Below, in pieces: positions 1-20,024 of a DNA stretch of 64,000 bases (the stretch's first letter is position 1; each line of letters opens with the position of its first letter). The notes beneath the pieces are model-generated. The model did no database searches, was not told the DNA's origin, and saw only the letters and a list, made by a program, of their open reading frames with translations. This DNA is from Whitmania pigra (taxonomy: Eukaryota; Annelida; Clitellata; Hirudinida; Haemopidae), in NCBI GenBank assembly GCA_021613335.1, contig JAJTWR010000392.1:1-64000 (forward strand). Reading direction: 5' to 3'. Made by a program: the position numbers and the translations under genes.

Positions 1-303
1 AACATTGAATGTAGATTTTGAAAAAATAGAACGTGTAGTCGCTTTCTAGAGACACGTCGACTTTCGGAGGAAGAGATTCCTTTGCGATCTGGACAACGTC
101 TGGAATTTTTCCCTTGAACGTCAAGACGTTGACTTTGACGAGCTTAAATGACGTCGACAGGCTCTCGGCACTTTTGTACGCCAAGAATCTTGAGGAGCCC
201 TCATGCAATAAGACGTCCCCTCTCATTAGAGGCTCGTATTTCTTCAACATGCTGCCCAAGCAGATGTTGTAAATGGGAATGGGCTCTTCAGCCCTAAAGA
301 CCA
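1..303 (-). CDS. Unidentified ORF, open at the window edge
   Basis: Read on the minus strand from an ATG at 303, with an in-frame TAG just upstream, the frame stays open for 101 codons to position 1 and leaves the window. It begins MVFRAEEPIPIYNICLGS and is mixed polar and hydrophobic, without an obvious repeat or low-complexity bias. I do not recognise the family. It lies immediately downstream of a truncated antisense 18S copy, so the join may be a genomic rearrangement or an assembly chimera. An open frame of this length is unlikely by chance in DNA this AT-rich, but this stretch is less AT-rich than the rest of the window, so chance is not excluded. Confidence 0.3.
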
Positions 304-332
304 TCTGGAGCTACAGCAGGGTGACTATATGG

Positions 333-1137
333 CAGTCTGCAGATCTCGTTTGTTATCGGGACCAATCAGACAAATTGCCCCACCAAGAACGGCCATTCAT
401 TACTACACACCAATTTAAGCTATCTTACTGTGTCCGGACCGGGTGAGCATTTAAGAGCAACACCCTATTTTTGAAAGTAAACGCCTCAGCCGCATCCGGT
501 TAACAAAACCGATCTCAGAACCGATAACAGGTTGGAGCGGGTCGATACACCACGAGGGTTGCAACAAGTCAAAACGAGAAAACCAGCTACTAGCTTATTA
601 ACTGCAACAGCTTTTATATACTCTGCTGGAGCTGCTACCAATTGGTTTAAGGATTTGAAGTGTTAAGATCAGTCGGCCCCATAAGAATCCCGTATCTTTA
701 ATTTTCGTCACTACCTCTGATTTAGGAACGTGTAAATTGAGTGTGACTCATGCTCCTTCTCTGGAATCGAACCCTGATTCTCCATTACCCGTTTCTATCA
801 ATGTAGGTAAGTTTCGTACCATCGAAAGTTGATAGGATCTGACTCAAGGTCATGTGATTCGCCCGAAGTTATCTAGGTTCACAATCTCCACAATCCGCGT
901 CACCGCAAAGAAACAAGGAACCGACTGGTTTTAGTCTAATAAACGCGCTCCTCCCTTGCGGGTCAAAGCTTGGTTGCAAGTATTAGGTCTAGAATTACCA
1001 CAGTCATCCAATTAAGATAGTACGATCTAATAAATGGCCTAATAAGTCATTCGCAACTTCACCCTGTAAAGGCATGAGCTTAGACACGCATGGTTTAATC
1101 TTTGAGACAAACAAATGACGGCAGGACCAGCCAGGTA
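333..1137 (-). pseudogene. Diverged, internally deleted 18S rRNA copy
   Basis: The reverse complement starts at 1137 with the eukaryotic SSU 5' end (tacctggctggtcctgcc, normally ctggttgatcctgcc) and continues through recognisable conserved blocks. These include tgtctcaaagattaa, gactgtggtaattcta, the gggttcgattcc region and the V4 lead-in (agctccagcagagtatataaaa). After the V4 start the alignment jumps directly to the 3' half (ccggtccggacacagtaaga, then ggccgttcttggtgggg and cgataacaaacgaga). Several hundred bases of the normal gene are therefore absent. Substitutions and small indels occur in blocks that are nearly invariant in functional rRNA, so I call it a pseudogene. A very divergent foreign rRNA is the alternative. 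Confidence 0.85.
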
Positions 1138-1680
1138 TCGATCAGTAATCGACCGGTTAGATCGGCTTCTTAATTTCAGAAAGCGTACCTTCATAGGGCT
1201 GACGCGTAGCACGTTTACTGTCTTTCATTCCCATTGAATGTGCGGCGACGAAGGGTATAATGTGTTCATCATACTTCCGTCGAAAGCCTGTTCCTTACCG
1301 TCCCTCTTCTGACGACCCTTTCTCTATGATCTCGGAACTCTCAAGTCTGAGTCTAGTAACCTTTCGTTATACAAATTGCCCACGATGCGTTCGTCTCTGG
1401 TACCCGTATAGAAACTGTTCGACGTCCCGATTTGCCGGATTTCGAGTCTCGACTCTCGTCTCGGCTCCGCGACGTTCTCGTTGCCATCATTTGAAGGGAA
1501 ATTATATTCTCGTCCGTTCTCAGTTTGCAAATGAATTCCTGCTGTCAGTTTCGACGGAGCGATATCTGTCGAAAGCCGTACCGCATTCATATGCGAACTT
1601 CCACGAACGTACGTACAATTCGTTCTCATATAATATGCAAGTTGCCCGTTATAATTTCTTTGTAGTGGCGAGCGTTTGAT
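1138..1680 (-). other. Spacer-like DNA upstream of the 18S 5' end
   Basis: This stretch sits directly 5' of the 18S start on the minus strand, where the external transcribed spacer would be. It has more CpG-containing words (cgtacg, tcgcg, gacgtcg) than the AT-rich DNA to its right and loses that character near 1680. Overlapping frames on both strands (for example 1260-1679 + and 1324-1629 -) have no recognisable domain and are probably chance. Spacer identity is inferred from position only. Confidence 0.4.
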
Positions 1681-2461
1681 TGAAAATATAAAGCGGCGCG
1701 TTGAGTAGAACTCTGCCTTTTGAACATGCGCATATAGGCCATCTCCCCGTAATTAACCAAACATGAAAACATAAATGATTATAAATCTGCAAATACATCT
1801 TCTGCATTGAGAATTGGAAAGTTATTATTTTTGGCTTTATACCTAACATTGATTAAAAGGTCTCAAATTTAACATTAAATCTTTCTTCAAATTTTTTGAT
1901 GACACTTTCACAATACCTCTTCCTACCTGTTATGATGTACTCCGCACTTTCATCTTCAGTCAAGTTGCCTTTTGTTTTCATCTCAATTATTTTGCTCTTC
2001 TGTTCTTCTCTGGCGATGCATACCAAACGAGTGACCATACTGACTTTATGCGGCTCAACTCACATGCAACATCCGAATATTCACCGTTGTTGGTTATGGG
2101 TGGGAATCGTCCGAGTCACTTGATATAGGATGATATGAAGGAGACATGATGCCATAATTAAAAGACACTTGTTCAAAAAGTATTTCCTTGATCCGTCAGC
2201 AGATGAAGACGTCAGACTATAACAAGTGGAAAAATACCAAATGGGTGACGCAATAGATGTCGCATTTGAAGATTTTTTTCTAGTAAGGTTTTTCTAGATA
2301 TTTTGTGATTAGACTTAATCATTCATATTTGTTCATATGTGTAAAATGTCCAGTACTTCGCCTGTATTTGTTTGGCCTTTTTAGAACCTTTATCATTTTT
2401 AATAGGCCGTAAAAAAACATGTGTCTCAACTAAGTTTAACTGATTTTTCTCAAAATTAATT
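1681..2461. other. Non-coding DNA with a short charged ORF
   Basis: Mostly unassigned. A 61-codon minus-strand frame at 1853-2038 is rich in Glu and Lys (motifs EEQKSKIIEMK and FEERFNVKFE) and looks more protein-like than chance. The opposite strand at 2120-2280 also contains short frames. I cannot connect these into a gene. A decayed transposon is possible. Confidence 0.25.
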
Positions 2462-2584
2462 GTTGTACTTCATTTACATAGAGCCAGATGCGTAGCGTCA
2501 GAGACGATTCTTGAAACCATTTACATAGCGCTCCTTTCCATGGGCGCTTGTGGCAGCGCAGCCATTCGTCCAACCTGCACGCCA
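2462..2584 (-). mobile_element. SINE fragment, same family as the copy at 62710
   Basis: The + strand reads cttcatttacatag, then gcgtagcgtcagag, accatttacatagcgctcct and aacctgcacgcc. The reverse complement of the SINE at 62710-62891 carries the same blocks in the same order: cttcatttatatag, gcatagcgtcagag, accatttatatagcgctcct and aacctgcacgcc. This copy lacks the central tRNA-like part with the B box, so it is internally deleted. No convincing target duplication was seen. Confidence 0.7.
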
Positions 2585-2589
2585 AATAG

Positions 2590-4190
2590 TTAAAAAGAAA
2601 ATCTCCCTAATATGGGCCCCACTTCAGGAAACAGACTAGTAAATTTCTGCAACTTATTATCTAAAGTGTTCAAAAAATGATTTGGAAATTTCCCACCTTA
2701 CGTTGGTCTGGGTTCAGCCTATGGTTTAATATCTGGTCTACCAATGAGTGTTCAATTCATAAATTGTGTATGGGTTTGTTATTTCCTTTGGTTTTACAAA
2801 TTTAAAATGTCCCTAATCATGGTTTAGTGACTGCATCAAAGAACTATAATAAAATATGAACAAGACAAATGAAATTAATTATCAGGAAGAAACAAATTCT
2901 TTCAGTTTAGACATGCTGATGAAGTAATGCTGTGCAGTTTAAAATATCAAATCAAATTCACTGAAACCGATAAAAAATATTTGGCATCTGACAAAGTCAT
3001 ACAAAATGGATAAATGGCCTTTTTCAAAATTCAAAAAGTTAAATCCTAAATAAATTGATGAAGAGAAAATCTGTCACTGACAAACACCCGAGCATTCATT
3101 TTCTTCATAAAGTTTTACAATGTGTTTCCTGGGCGCATTGCAACACATTTTCCGAGTAGATGCTTGACGACTGAAACAATCTAGAAGAAAATTAATTAAT
3201 TAACTAATTAAGTAATTAACGTTAAGCAATTAATTAACTTTATTTAGTTATTGTTAATTAAAAAATTAGTGTTAATTCACAACTGGGACTGAAAAGTTTC
3301 AGAAAGCTATCAATAAAGTTGGCTATGATGAACGCAAAAAAAATATGCTCCCTTTTTAAAAAAAAAAAAAATCAGGGAACTATGGATTCACATTCCTTTG
3401 GTCAGTCCCCACAGACTTTAATCGTGGACCCTCTTCAATTGCGGTTTCTGGAAAACTAAAGTTTGATAACTGCCCTTGGCAAGATTTTTGCTGGTCCCCA
3501 GCATTTGTTAACAAGATGTTTGACTGAATCCCTGGGAAAAAGAATTCAAACTTTTATTAACTAGGCATCCCTTACATCATAAGTCACTTTTACTATATGA
3601 TAAATATTATCCATGATAAAACTAATGCATAGTTTTGGCCTCATCTTATCTAATGTAATCGAGGCATTCACTTTCTATTACATTTCAAATATCAATTTAT
3701 TCATCCCACATTTATTGACAATAATTTATTTTTTATCTACCAAATTCATGATGTGCCTGCTTGCAACTTTGCATTCTCCTTCTTAGACCACAAACTCAGG
3801 TTTTCAAATAAATTTTTAAAAAGTGTTTGGAATCCTTACTTATTGGAACCATATGGTTTGGGCTGAGTTTGGTATAATTTTTCCAGGAATTCATGAATTT
3901 CAAATTTAATAGCTACTGATAACTTGTAACTGGCATTCTGCATCCCATCATGACTTGGCCTGTTATTCATTCACAGTGATTTAATAAAATCAAATTCTAG
4001 TACCCATGGCCTGTTGGAACTTCAGACTAAGCAAAAACTTTGAGTATCCCATATTGGAGAAACTCCTTCGAACAACATCAAAGATTTTTCCAATGAATTT
4101 CATTCTTATTTAAATGTAATTGCACAGCATATTGAAAGATTGCTAAGGGTTTTGAGGCAGATGTCCCGATTAACATGATTTCGGATTTCT
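2590..4190. other. Intergenic or intronic AT-rich DNA
   Basis: No supported gene. It contains an AATTAATTAA-type palindromic AT run near 3190-3270 and a poly-A tract near 3355. It could be intron sequence of the gene that ends at 4362. Confidence 0.4.
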
Positions 4191-4194
4191 ACAG

Positions 4195-4362
4195 ACTCAT
4201 TTGAAGAAAGTTGAAGATATGCCAATTGTCAATGGTATTCTTGCAGTTTCACAGATTTCCAAGTTGATCAGAGATGTTATGGCTGGAGAAGATAGAGAAG
4301 AGACTGTCATCTGCAGATTGATGAAATGCAATGAAATCATGAATGATATTTGCAAAAGATGA
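4195..4362 (+). CDS. Orphan terminal exon of an unidentified gene
   Basis: A pyrimidine-rich acceptor (ggatttctacag) precedes an open frame of 55 codons ending in TGA at 4360-4362. The protein includes KVEDMPIVNGILAVSQISK, then DVMAGEDREETVICRL and MKCNEIMNDICKR. The alternating hydrophobic and charged pattern suggests a helical C-terminus. An AATAAA signal follows at about 4399, which fits a last exon. I could not find or join upstream exons on the + strand, and I do not recognise the family. Codon choice looks like that of the validated genes in the window. Confidence 0.5.
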   Translation, partial: THLKKVEDMPIVNGILAVSQISKLIRDVMAGEDREETVICRLMKCNEIMNDICKR

Positions 4363-7300
4363 AGTGTAAAAAAAAGGTTGAAAAAAGCAAAGAACCCAGA
4401 ATAAAAGCGAAAAAGTGTAGAAATATTCTTCATTTGTAGTCCTTAAATATTTCAACTTTCTTATAAATTCTTTAAAGAAAATCTGCCAAATAAAATTACA
4501 TATCCCTTATAGCCATTCATACTAAATAAATCTTGAAAGTCATATTCTGACTATAAGTAGGTGTTTGAAAATATAGAGCATTAATATTCTTTGCATCTCT
4601 CAAAAGTTGAAACGTCACGTTATTCACTGCCACTTCATTTTATTTATGCCAGGTTTAACTAAAATAAATCATCTACAATTACTGCTATGTAAATAATCAT
4701 TCATGTTATAATAAGCAGTTGTTAAATTATTAGATTGAAAAAAATTATCTTTAAATAAAATTAACTTACAATAATCTTATAGATTTATTTGGATAATATA
4801 ATTCCTTCAGAAGTATTAGTTCTACTAACTCCTAAAATCATTGTAGAATCACTAAAAACTTTGTCAAGTGATTCAACAACAAACATTCTCTTGAGTGATT
4901 GCATGGCTTGTAATAATTTGGAGCAGTGATGTTTTTGCTAAAATAAAATAATGATCATGTATATATTAAGCATCAGTGAGCTATGCAGGATTTTAATATT
5001 GGTTGAGGTTGGGACAAATTCTTAATGTGTATATAAATATGAAAAAAGTGGTAGATGAATCAAATAATTAATTTCACTAAAGACACTAGTAATTTCGTTA
5101 GAAAAAACTTGTAAAGTGTCAGAAGCTTACCTAATCTTTTTGGTGCTACTTTAACAAAATTAGCTAGATATGCCCCACAATAAAAAACAAATTAATAATT
5201 TAGAAAAAATATCAAAGGGCATGCTGACAGCGCTAGGCTGCCCTCCTGTTGCTAGGCTAAGTTAAGCATTAAAAGGCCAATATCCTCTAATAGCTGTTTT
5301 TAAACCAAGCACTCCAAAAGGAACCTGAATCACCAAGATTCTCGTGAAACACTTCAAATTTTAGTTCTTCAATTTTCGCTCTTTATAGTAAGTTTCTCAT
5401 ACTCACGTCTAGAAATAGCCAATGGGTTTGTTTTCTGAGAAAAATCAAACAAAGACTCTATATCGAATTAACACAATTCTAAAAATAAACTACGTTGTTG
5501 AATTTTAATTAATCAGAAGAGATTATGGTAATCACACTCAAAACATTTTTAACTCGCAACAAAACGATATATTCAACGGATTCATTCGACCACACCAAAG
5601 GTTCTCAACCATTTGTAAAGCATCCAAGGGGCGCTTTGCGAACACGCACGTAACGACTGTTGCTTTTACCATCGTTCGCAGGCACGCTACCTTCTGAGCT
5701 AACTTGCACGCCAAACCGGGGCGGGAATGCCGTAACAGAGACACGCTTAGCCATGACTGTTTCAATTAAGCGTCAAATCCCAGCGCTGCGTCAGTCAATA
5801 CTTCACATCCATTCGTTTCTTTTTGTGGATTCAACGCTCTATTCTTTTCCCCATTTCAGAGTAGAATTTTTTGGATTGAACTATTGCACTCTCTTTCTAC
5901 GGAATAACTTGCAGCTGTCCTTCACTCTCTTCATTATTGTACCTTCTTTGAAAAGTCACACAAAGATTATGAAAATTACAAAATGGATGGAAGCTCCAGA
6001 CTGCTCACGAATAAAATATAAAATTTTGTCTTGGCATAGAACGAATTGACATTATTTAATATTTCACGAAATGTTTTCAGAAATTAATAAGGTGATGGTT
6101 CGTACATGTTTTATATCAAGCTATGCGTTACACCAAATACCAAATTGAAATATGATCCTTCAATGTGCACAGCAGAAAACTGGAAAAAAGAGGCCGCCAG
6201 TTTTCCATTTTTTTAATTTTTACATACTCCCTCAAAATGACGCCATTGGCACTTGCCGTCAATGAATATTAAGTTATGCCAATGAAGTTAGTGAATACTA
6301 GCTTGCTGTCGCTTAATAAAACTGCAGGTTCTACTTTGTGATCTGAGACGGTACCACATTTGGATGGTGCTGCATATCCACATTTCTTACACATATCTGA
6401 TTTGGTAGTGAGACACTAGCACCATCCCCTCCCAATTGATATAACCTCGGGTGATACTGCAAATCTCAGCTAGTTCTACTATAGATTACAAAAAATGGCT
6501 CAAAACCATTTAAACAAATTAAAGAAGATGACATCGATGTCTCTGCAACGATTTTCAATTAGAATTCGTCATAATTTGCCTTCAATTGACATTTATCTGA
6601 CCGTAGCAACATTCACCATCCTTTTTTTTTTTATTCAAACTCGACCAATACCTCGCAATGTGGGATTTTGGCTTCATAATTTGACACCTTAAGTTTACAA
6701 TTCTTGGTGACACTTAACTTAGTGACTCCTCTGGTATAGCAGCGAAATTATTATGTAAACACAAACTATAAACTTTGAATAACCGATTATAATATTTTAC
6801 GATCCGGGTGATTTATGGGTCTCTGACAGTTCCCCCGTCCGTCTCTCCCCCTTTTCGGGGATTAGGGTAGGATAAAGGATACTGATGAAACCATGGATTG
6901 GAATTTGCCCGTTACTTGGCTACTAGTCATATCTTAAGAAGGCTAGAAGATCTACTATAATCTACGATTTGTTCGTTAAACTAAATCCTGAAAGATATAT
7001 ATATCACAATCATCGATTCAAGTGAAAGACTAATAGTTGTTTATTTTTTTGTCATTTCAAATAAATAAATTTTTAAAGGCAAATTAAGATAATTTTACTG
7101 TCCAGGCCAATTTTAAAAAGTAATCAATTTTGAATTTACATTTCCTGGTAAAATTTCAGGGGTGGTGATGATGGAGTGTATGAACTTGTTTTCGAGCGGT
7201 GATCTTGTATCTGGAATATTTTGTAATCAATATTTACGAATGATATGATATGCTTTCAAAACTCGTTAAAATATAAAATGTGGATTGCCAGTCCTACATC

Positions 7301-7518
7301 TCTAAAATTTGGCGATTTCAGTAATTTTTCCGACGAATTTTGTTGCTGTTCTAAGCAAATGTAATTAGTTGTTCATCATAACTTAACATTGCAAAATAAA
7401 CAGCGATAAGTAGCACGGTATCGTAATTGATGATTTTGTTACTCGACAAGTAATTCTGCTTAATTAAATTTAGCGAAAGTAAATATTGGAAGACTTTGAA
7501 CAAAGTGTAAGAAATAAC
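4363..7518. other. Intergenic DNA
   Basis: No supported gene. The ORFs at 5538-5765 (-) and 5660-6049 (+) overlap and show no domain. A diverged copy of a dispersed repeat lies at about 6080-6175 (listed separately). Short microsatellite-like AT stretches are present. Confidence 0.4.
6080..6175 (+). repeat. Dispersed repeat, copy 1
   Basis: Contains aaggtgatggttcg, then ctatgcgttacaccaaatac and caaattgaaat. These match in order the repeat at 22365-22575 (taaggtgattctc, gatgcgctaaaccaaatgcc, aaattgaaac). Only the 3' half of the unit is recognisable here. Confidence 0.5.
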
Positions 7519-14642
<7,124 letters not shown>

Positions 14643-15865
14643 TGTTTACAGTCACATGTTTATTATTCGGTCGATGGTTGTTTATGTTTCTAAGAGGTTG
14701 TGACGTCTCACCTAAAATAAAGTACAATTATTTTACTAATTGTGCAAGAAGACACACCACTAGGTAATGAAGATGCTGTAATATGGTTCCGACCACTTAA
14801 CCTATGCTAAAATATCTGTTGATCTATTTGTATTTGTTTATTTAAAGTTTGACCGAAGTGATTATTTAGAGTTCTACATATTGCAAGTCTGTAAAGAATG
14901 TCGATATTGCCATTGAGATTCGAAGACTAAGGCTAATTGTTTTTTATGAGTTTATTCAATATAAACTTGATAATCTTTATGACATCAGAACTCTCTAGAC
15001 GAAATCATAGTTCTGCTCATTTGGCAGGATCACAGTTTCGGCAAAAATGCCGATGCGAGGCTTACCGAATAGCGGGAATTTTCGTACGCTAAATATTTGC
15101 ATATTAATCCCAATTAAAAATACATGTTTAAATAGCAAATATGCAATATTTTGTAAAATATGATGCAATTGCCAATAAAATTTTTTTAATTATTGTATTC
15201 TATGAATGCAGAAAAATTGTAATGTTCTTAAGATATCAAATGAAAAATATAAAAATAATAATTTCAAAATAAAATTTTAAAGGCATCTATCGGGATTAAA
15301 AACAGAGATCGAAATTTAATATGCACATTCCCATTTCGCACCAGCAACATTTTAGCAGCCTTTCACCCGGAATTTAATGTATTTGTTTTAGAATTGCTGT
15401 GGGTGTTTTTAGTGAATCCAACAGGTTGGATAACCTCAAAAAGTTTGTAAATTAAGACTGATTTGTTCTGTCTGTTTAAAGTTTATGCAAATGAATATAT
15501 CAATGAGTATCTGGTGTTTGTTTTTACTTGCATTTGCGATGGCTTTATTCGAATTGTTGAACAATTTTTATATTTTATTATAATATGTGGACATTTTCTA
15601 ACCCTAATTATTTTGCCATTTTACAAATATTGCAGGTTCTTAATTATTTTGTTCATCATTTATTTATTACTTACTCACTATTTCTTAAACTACACAATAA
15701 ATTCGAATGTTGGTTTAAGTTTTCGCGTCATTAATTTTTTTTTTATAAAATCATGTTCTGCTTAGATTAAGAATAAGTTAAGACATTGAGTACAGCATTT
15801 AATTTGTTGAATAATAGTGGATTTACATACTTCCCTCATACAACAGTTGTTCTAGAAAGAAAAAC
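14643..15865. other. Intergenic DNA between gene A and ILK
   Basis: No gene seen. The 100-codon hydrophobic ORF at 15463-15765 is AT-driven and has no supporting features. Genes A (minus) and ILK (plus) diverge here, so both promoters should lie in this 1.2 kb. Confidence 0.5.
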
Positions 15866-18800
15866 ATGGATGACATTTTTAGCTTGGTCAGGGATGGCAA
15901 TGCTTTTCAAGTTAGGATATGGCTTGACAACACTGAGAATGATCTTAACCAAGGGTTAGTTTTTGTGAAGTTTCAATGTGAACTCATTTCATAATCTGTT
16001 TTTTACTTAGCTGTGACTGTACTATGACATGTTTCAACTTGTTTATTGTTAATTTGTAAAAGTAAAATTTTGTCTTTCGTTTTTGTTTTGGAGTGTGAGG
16101 TGACTTCTGCGTTTAATAGTAAGAAGTAGTATTCACAACACGTCATGTTTGAAACATAGCTCGCATTACCACAAGCACTCTTCTGAAGCATTACATAAGT
16201 GGCTAACAAAAAACAAAAATACTCTGTCACTACGCCACATAAATGAGGTAAAATCACTTCTAGGGACGACCATAGGTTCAGTCTACTGCACTGGGCAGCT
16301 ATGGAAGGTAAGACGAACATAGTGGAGATGTTATTGAATAGGGGGGTGAGGGTCAATGCCACGAACATGGGAGATGACACTGCTCTACATCTGGCTGCTG
16401 CTCATGGCCATCTGGACATTGTCCAGCTTGTTAGTTGATAAAGTTATTATTAATAACTAGTAATGACTTATTACTAATTTTATTGCTAATGTTTGCTAGT
16501 TGTTATTGAAGTTGGTTAATTAAGTTGGTTTTACCTATTAGAAGTGGCTTATATCTGAATTTGGATGTAATTGTTAATTAGTAACTGATGAGGTATATTG
16601 ATTACTTGCTCGTGCAACATCAGCTTCTTCAAAACAAAGCCAACGTGAGTGTTGCAAACGAACATGGAAACACTCCCCTTCACTACGCCTGTTTCTGGAA
16701 CTTTGAGAAAGTTGCCGAGGTTATCTTCTTGCTACAAAAAAGCTCTAAAAAATAATTTTATTATTATTATCATTAAGTACTTTATTTTTTTTCATTTACA
16801 TTGCATCATAATGCATAAGTTAATGGTGTTTTTTTTTAATTACCATTTACACTTCTTCACAAGGGTGCTTGTGGTGGTGCAGGCTGAGTTTTGAAGCTGA
16901 CCCATTACAACTGTTGCCATGTTTATTACATAAATGTAATATACTCATTATTTTATTAATCACTGCTACCATAGGAACTGGTCAAGAACAATGCTCCGGT
17001 CAATGTGGAGAACAAATTTGGTGAAACTCCCGTCGAAAAGGCCAAGCCTACCTTGGCCAAGGATCTGATGGGTTTGATAATGATGTCCATGTTTTTTAAT
17101 ATTGACATGTTTAGTAATTGTTACATCTCATATTTAATTATGATGGTTAATGTTTTTTTTATATTACTATAATATTTTAATGACTTAATTGATTACCTAG
17201 TCTTACTAATTCATTATTTTGTTTATTAATTGTTAGTTAATGAATAGCTTCTTGTTTATTTACATATGTTCATTGTTATTACTTCTTGCTGCAGAGAAAG
17301 CCATGGTCATGGGTCAGGATCTGCAAAGAGTTGGTTTTAAGGACAGAAGTTGGTTGGGTTACAAGACCAGAAGCAGTGAGTTGTTGCTCAATATTGTTGT
17401 TGTTGTTGTGGGAGTATCATCATCATCATCATGTGAAGCTGGAAGTCATAGTTTGGATTGATTGAAAGGACTTCATCCTCATTATAATGTCAATTGATCT
17501 CAATCGAGTTGATTAATCCTAGGCATAAGGTTGGCATGCTTCTGCGGATTGCTGAGTCATTACTTAAAACAAACACGAGCACCAACCACTAATCGGTCGA
17601 TTGAGTTGCCGCAGATTACTTTTTAAAATTTTTCGTTTAAATGTAATCTGAAAAATATGTCTTCTTGTTTCAGAGGATGCCACACTGTCACGACACTCTG
17701 GCATCGACCTCGATAACCTGAGCATTCAGAGCAGGATCGCATCCAATCATTCGGCAGAGGTGACTCATTAGCTTTTGTTATTTTGTTTATTTATTTCAAA
17801 CAAAGGGTCAAGGGGCAAAGGTGATGTGGGGGTTATAATGAGTTAAGAATTCCTAAATAATCACACAAGATATTCATCATGTTGCACTTCTTGATGGCAT
17901 TGCTCTTAGTGGTGGTGGTGATGATGATACGTTAACATAAGTGCTTTTGTTTATAAATGCATTTGTTAACAATTGGTGAAAATTGTGCCACTTAGTAGAT
18001 GTTATTGAATAGTATTCATATCTTAGCTATAATAATGATGTGAGAGTTGCATTATTTGTTATTCGGTAGTGGTTATGGTTATGGTGACAATGGTGGTGAT
18101 GATTATGATGACGATTATTTTAAAAAGTTGTGGAGAGGTTCATGGCAGAACAGTGACATCGTTGCAAAGATCCTCAATGTCAGAGAGTGCACGGTTCGCA
18201 TCTCGAGGGACTTCAAAGAGGAATACCCAAGACTGAGGTGAAACAGCATTTAACAACATCTTTGTTTTGTTTATTAAACTAACATTATCGTCAAACAATA
18301 TTCAAAACTCCAGAATATTCAATCATCCGAACATCCTGCCCGTGCTGGGTGCCTGCAATCAGCCTCCGAACCTGGTGATCATTGGCCAGTACATGCCCCT
18401 GGGGTCCCTGTACGACCTCCTCCATGTTGAATCAGGTCAGCCTCTTTGTGAACGTCAGTCCACTAACAATCATGACTCGCTGTTGCATAATTATGTTCTC
18501 ACCTAATACTGTGGTGATGCAGTGTCTTGTGATGACTGTGTGTTAATGACCATTCAATAACGTATTGTGACATCTCACTCTCATTGATGACCTTCACCTT
18601 TCTCAGGCATCGTGCTTGATCAGAACCAGTGTCTCAAACTGGCACTCGATGTTGCCAGAGGAATGGAATTTCTGCACACCATGGAACCACTGATTCCTAA
18701 TCTCCACCTCAACAGCAAGCACATCATGGTAGGAGATTGTGGTAGTGGTGATGATGCTTATTATGATGATGGCGGTGATAGTGATTAGTGACTGCCTGAT

Positions 18801-19375
18801 TGACATTTAATGTTTTTTAAGTTTTTTATCTGCAACTCGTTAAAGTAAACATTATCATACAATATTATTATTATTATTTATTATTATTACACATGGAGGA
18901 TGACTAATATTAATAACCAAGGTATCCTATTTTTAGATAGACGAGGACTTCACAGCCAGAATAAACATGGCCGACTACAAGTTCTCATTTCACCAGAAGG
19001 CCAGAGAAATGAGCCCAGGATGGTTGGCTCCAGAAGGTAGGCTGGTTGGATAAAAGTTATATAACGCTAAGCATGGTGTTATTGATTATTATGTTAATTA
19101 GTTCCATATGTTAATGACATTGAAGTGGAATGATGTAATTTAACAATGATATCTGTACTAGGAACAATTAACGATTTTGTAAATTAATAACACTAGAAAA
19201 TTGATAAAAAAATAAAAGGAAATAAATCAGCAGTTTATCGAAGAAATATGTTATTTGTCCAAATTAAATTTTTCCATTTCTTAAAAACAAAATACTCAAG
19301 AAATGTCGAAGGACTCAAAAAAAATCTCTGTATCTTTAAAAGTATATGTTTTTGGTGAAAAGTGATTCCAAATAA

Positions 19376-19407
<32 letters not shown>

Positions 19408-20024
19408 CATTATTATTATTATTATTATTATTACTATTATTATTATTGTTGTTGTTATTGTCCAGTGCAAAAAAACTTGAATCATGAAACCTTCTTTTTT
19501 GCAGCCCTCCAGAAACCAGTCTCTGAAATCAACCAAAGATCTGCGGACATGTGGAGTTACGCCATCGTCCTGTGGGAACTTCAGACCAGGGAGGTTCCGT
19601 TCGCTGACCTTTCGCCCATGGAAGCCGGCATGAAGGTGAAACCTTTATTCTAAATTTACTTTAATGATTTGTGACTTTAATTTAGTCTCATTTATTTGGA
19701 CAAAAATAATTTTATTAAGTTCTTTTATATACATATATACTGGAGAATTGCACAAAATCAATAATTATTATAAAATAATATTATTACGATAGAATTTCAA
19801 TTAAAAAAGCAGTATGTTGAATCATTCGCGTGATGACTGATCATGCCTACTGCTTGCTTACTTTCCAGATTGCCCTAGAGGGGCTGAGAGTAAGGACTCC
19901 ACCAGGGATTTCTGCTCACATGTCGAAGTTGATCAAGATCTGCATGAACGAGGAGCCTGGGAAAAGGCCTCGCTTTGACATGATCATTCCCATCCTTAAC
20001 AAGATGAAAGTTTCTGGCTCATGA
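15866..20024 (+). CDS. ILK: Integrin-linked kinase (pseudokinase adaptor)
   Basis: Twelve exons: 15866-15954, 16264-16429, 16624-16719, 16975-17071, 17295-17375, 17674-17759, 18128-18237, 18314-18435, 18607-18728, 18937-19036, 19505-19635 and 19869-20024. They total 1356 bp, 451 residues against 452 in human. The start [17 protein letters not shown] and [14 protein letters not shown] match ILK. The ankyrin repeats follow ([35 protein letters not shown]), then the linker ([10 protein letters not shown]) and the kinase-like fold ([55 protein letters not shown]). As in the family, the catalytic-loop HRD and the DFG motif are replaced (NLHLN and MADYKF), so it should act as a scaffold. It links integrin beta tails to parvin and PINCH at focal adhesions. 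Exon 7 has a poor pyrimidine tract at its acceptor. Confidence 0.97.
19376..19455. repeat. (ATT)n microsatellite in an ILK intron
   Basis: Imperfect tta/att array with gtt units at its 3' end, in the intron before exon 11. A shorter array lies at about 18866-18890 in the intron before exon 10. Confidence 0.95.

Noticed and set aside
1260..1679. 139-codon + strand ORF
   Set aside because: Overlaps spacer-like DNA upstream of an 18S copy; Ser/Arg-rich without domain, and a rival frame lies on the other strand.
5538..6049. Overlapping ORFs on both strands
   Set aside because: No splice context, no domain, both interrupted; no evidence of a gene.
15463..15765. 100-codon hydrophobic ORF upstream of ILK
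   Set aside because: Composition follows from T-rich DNA; no homology pattern, and it lies in the divergent promoter interval.
16003..16380. 125-codon minus-strand ORF
   Set aside because: Antisense shadow of ILK exon 2 and its intron.
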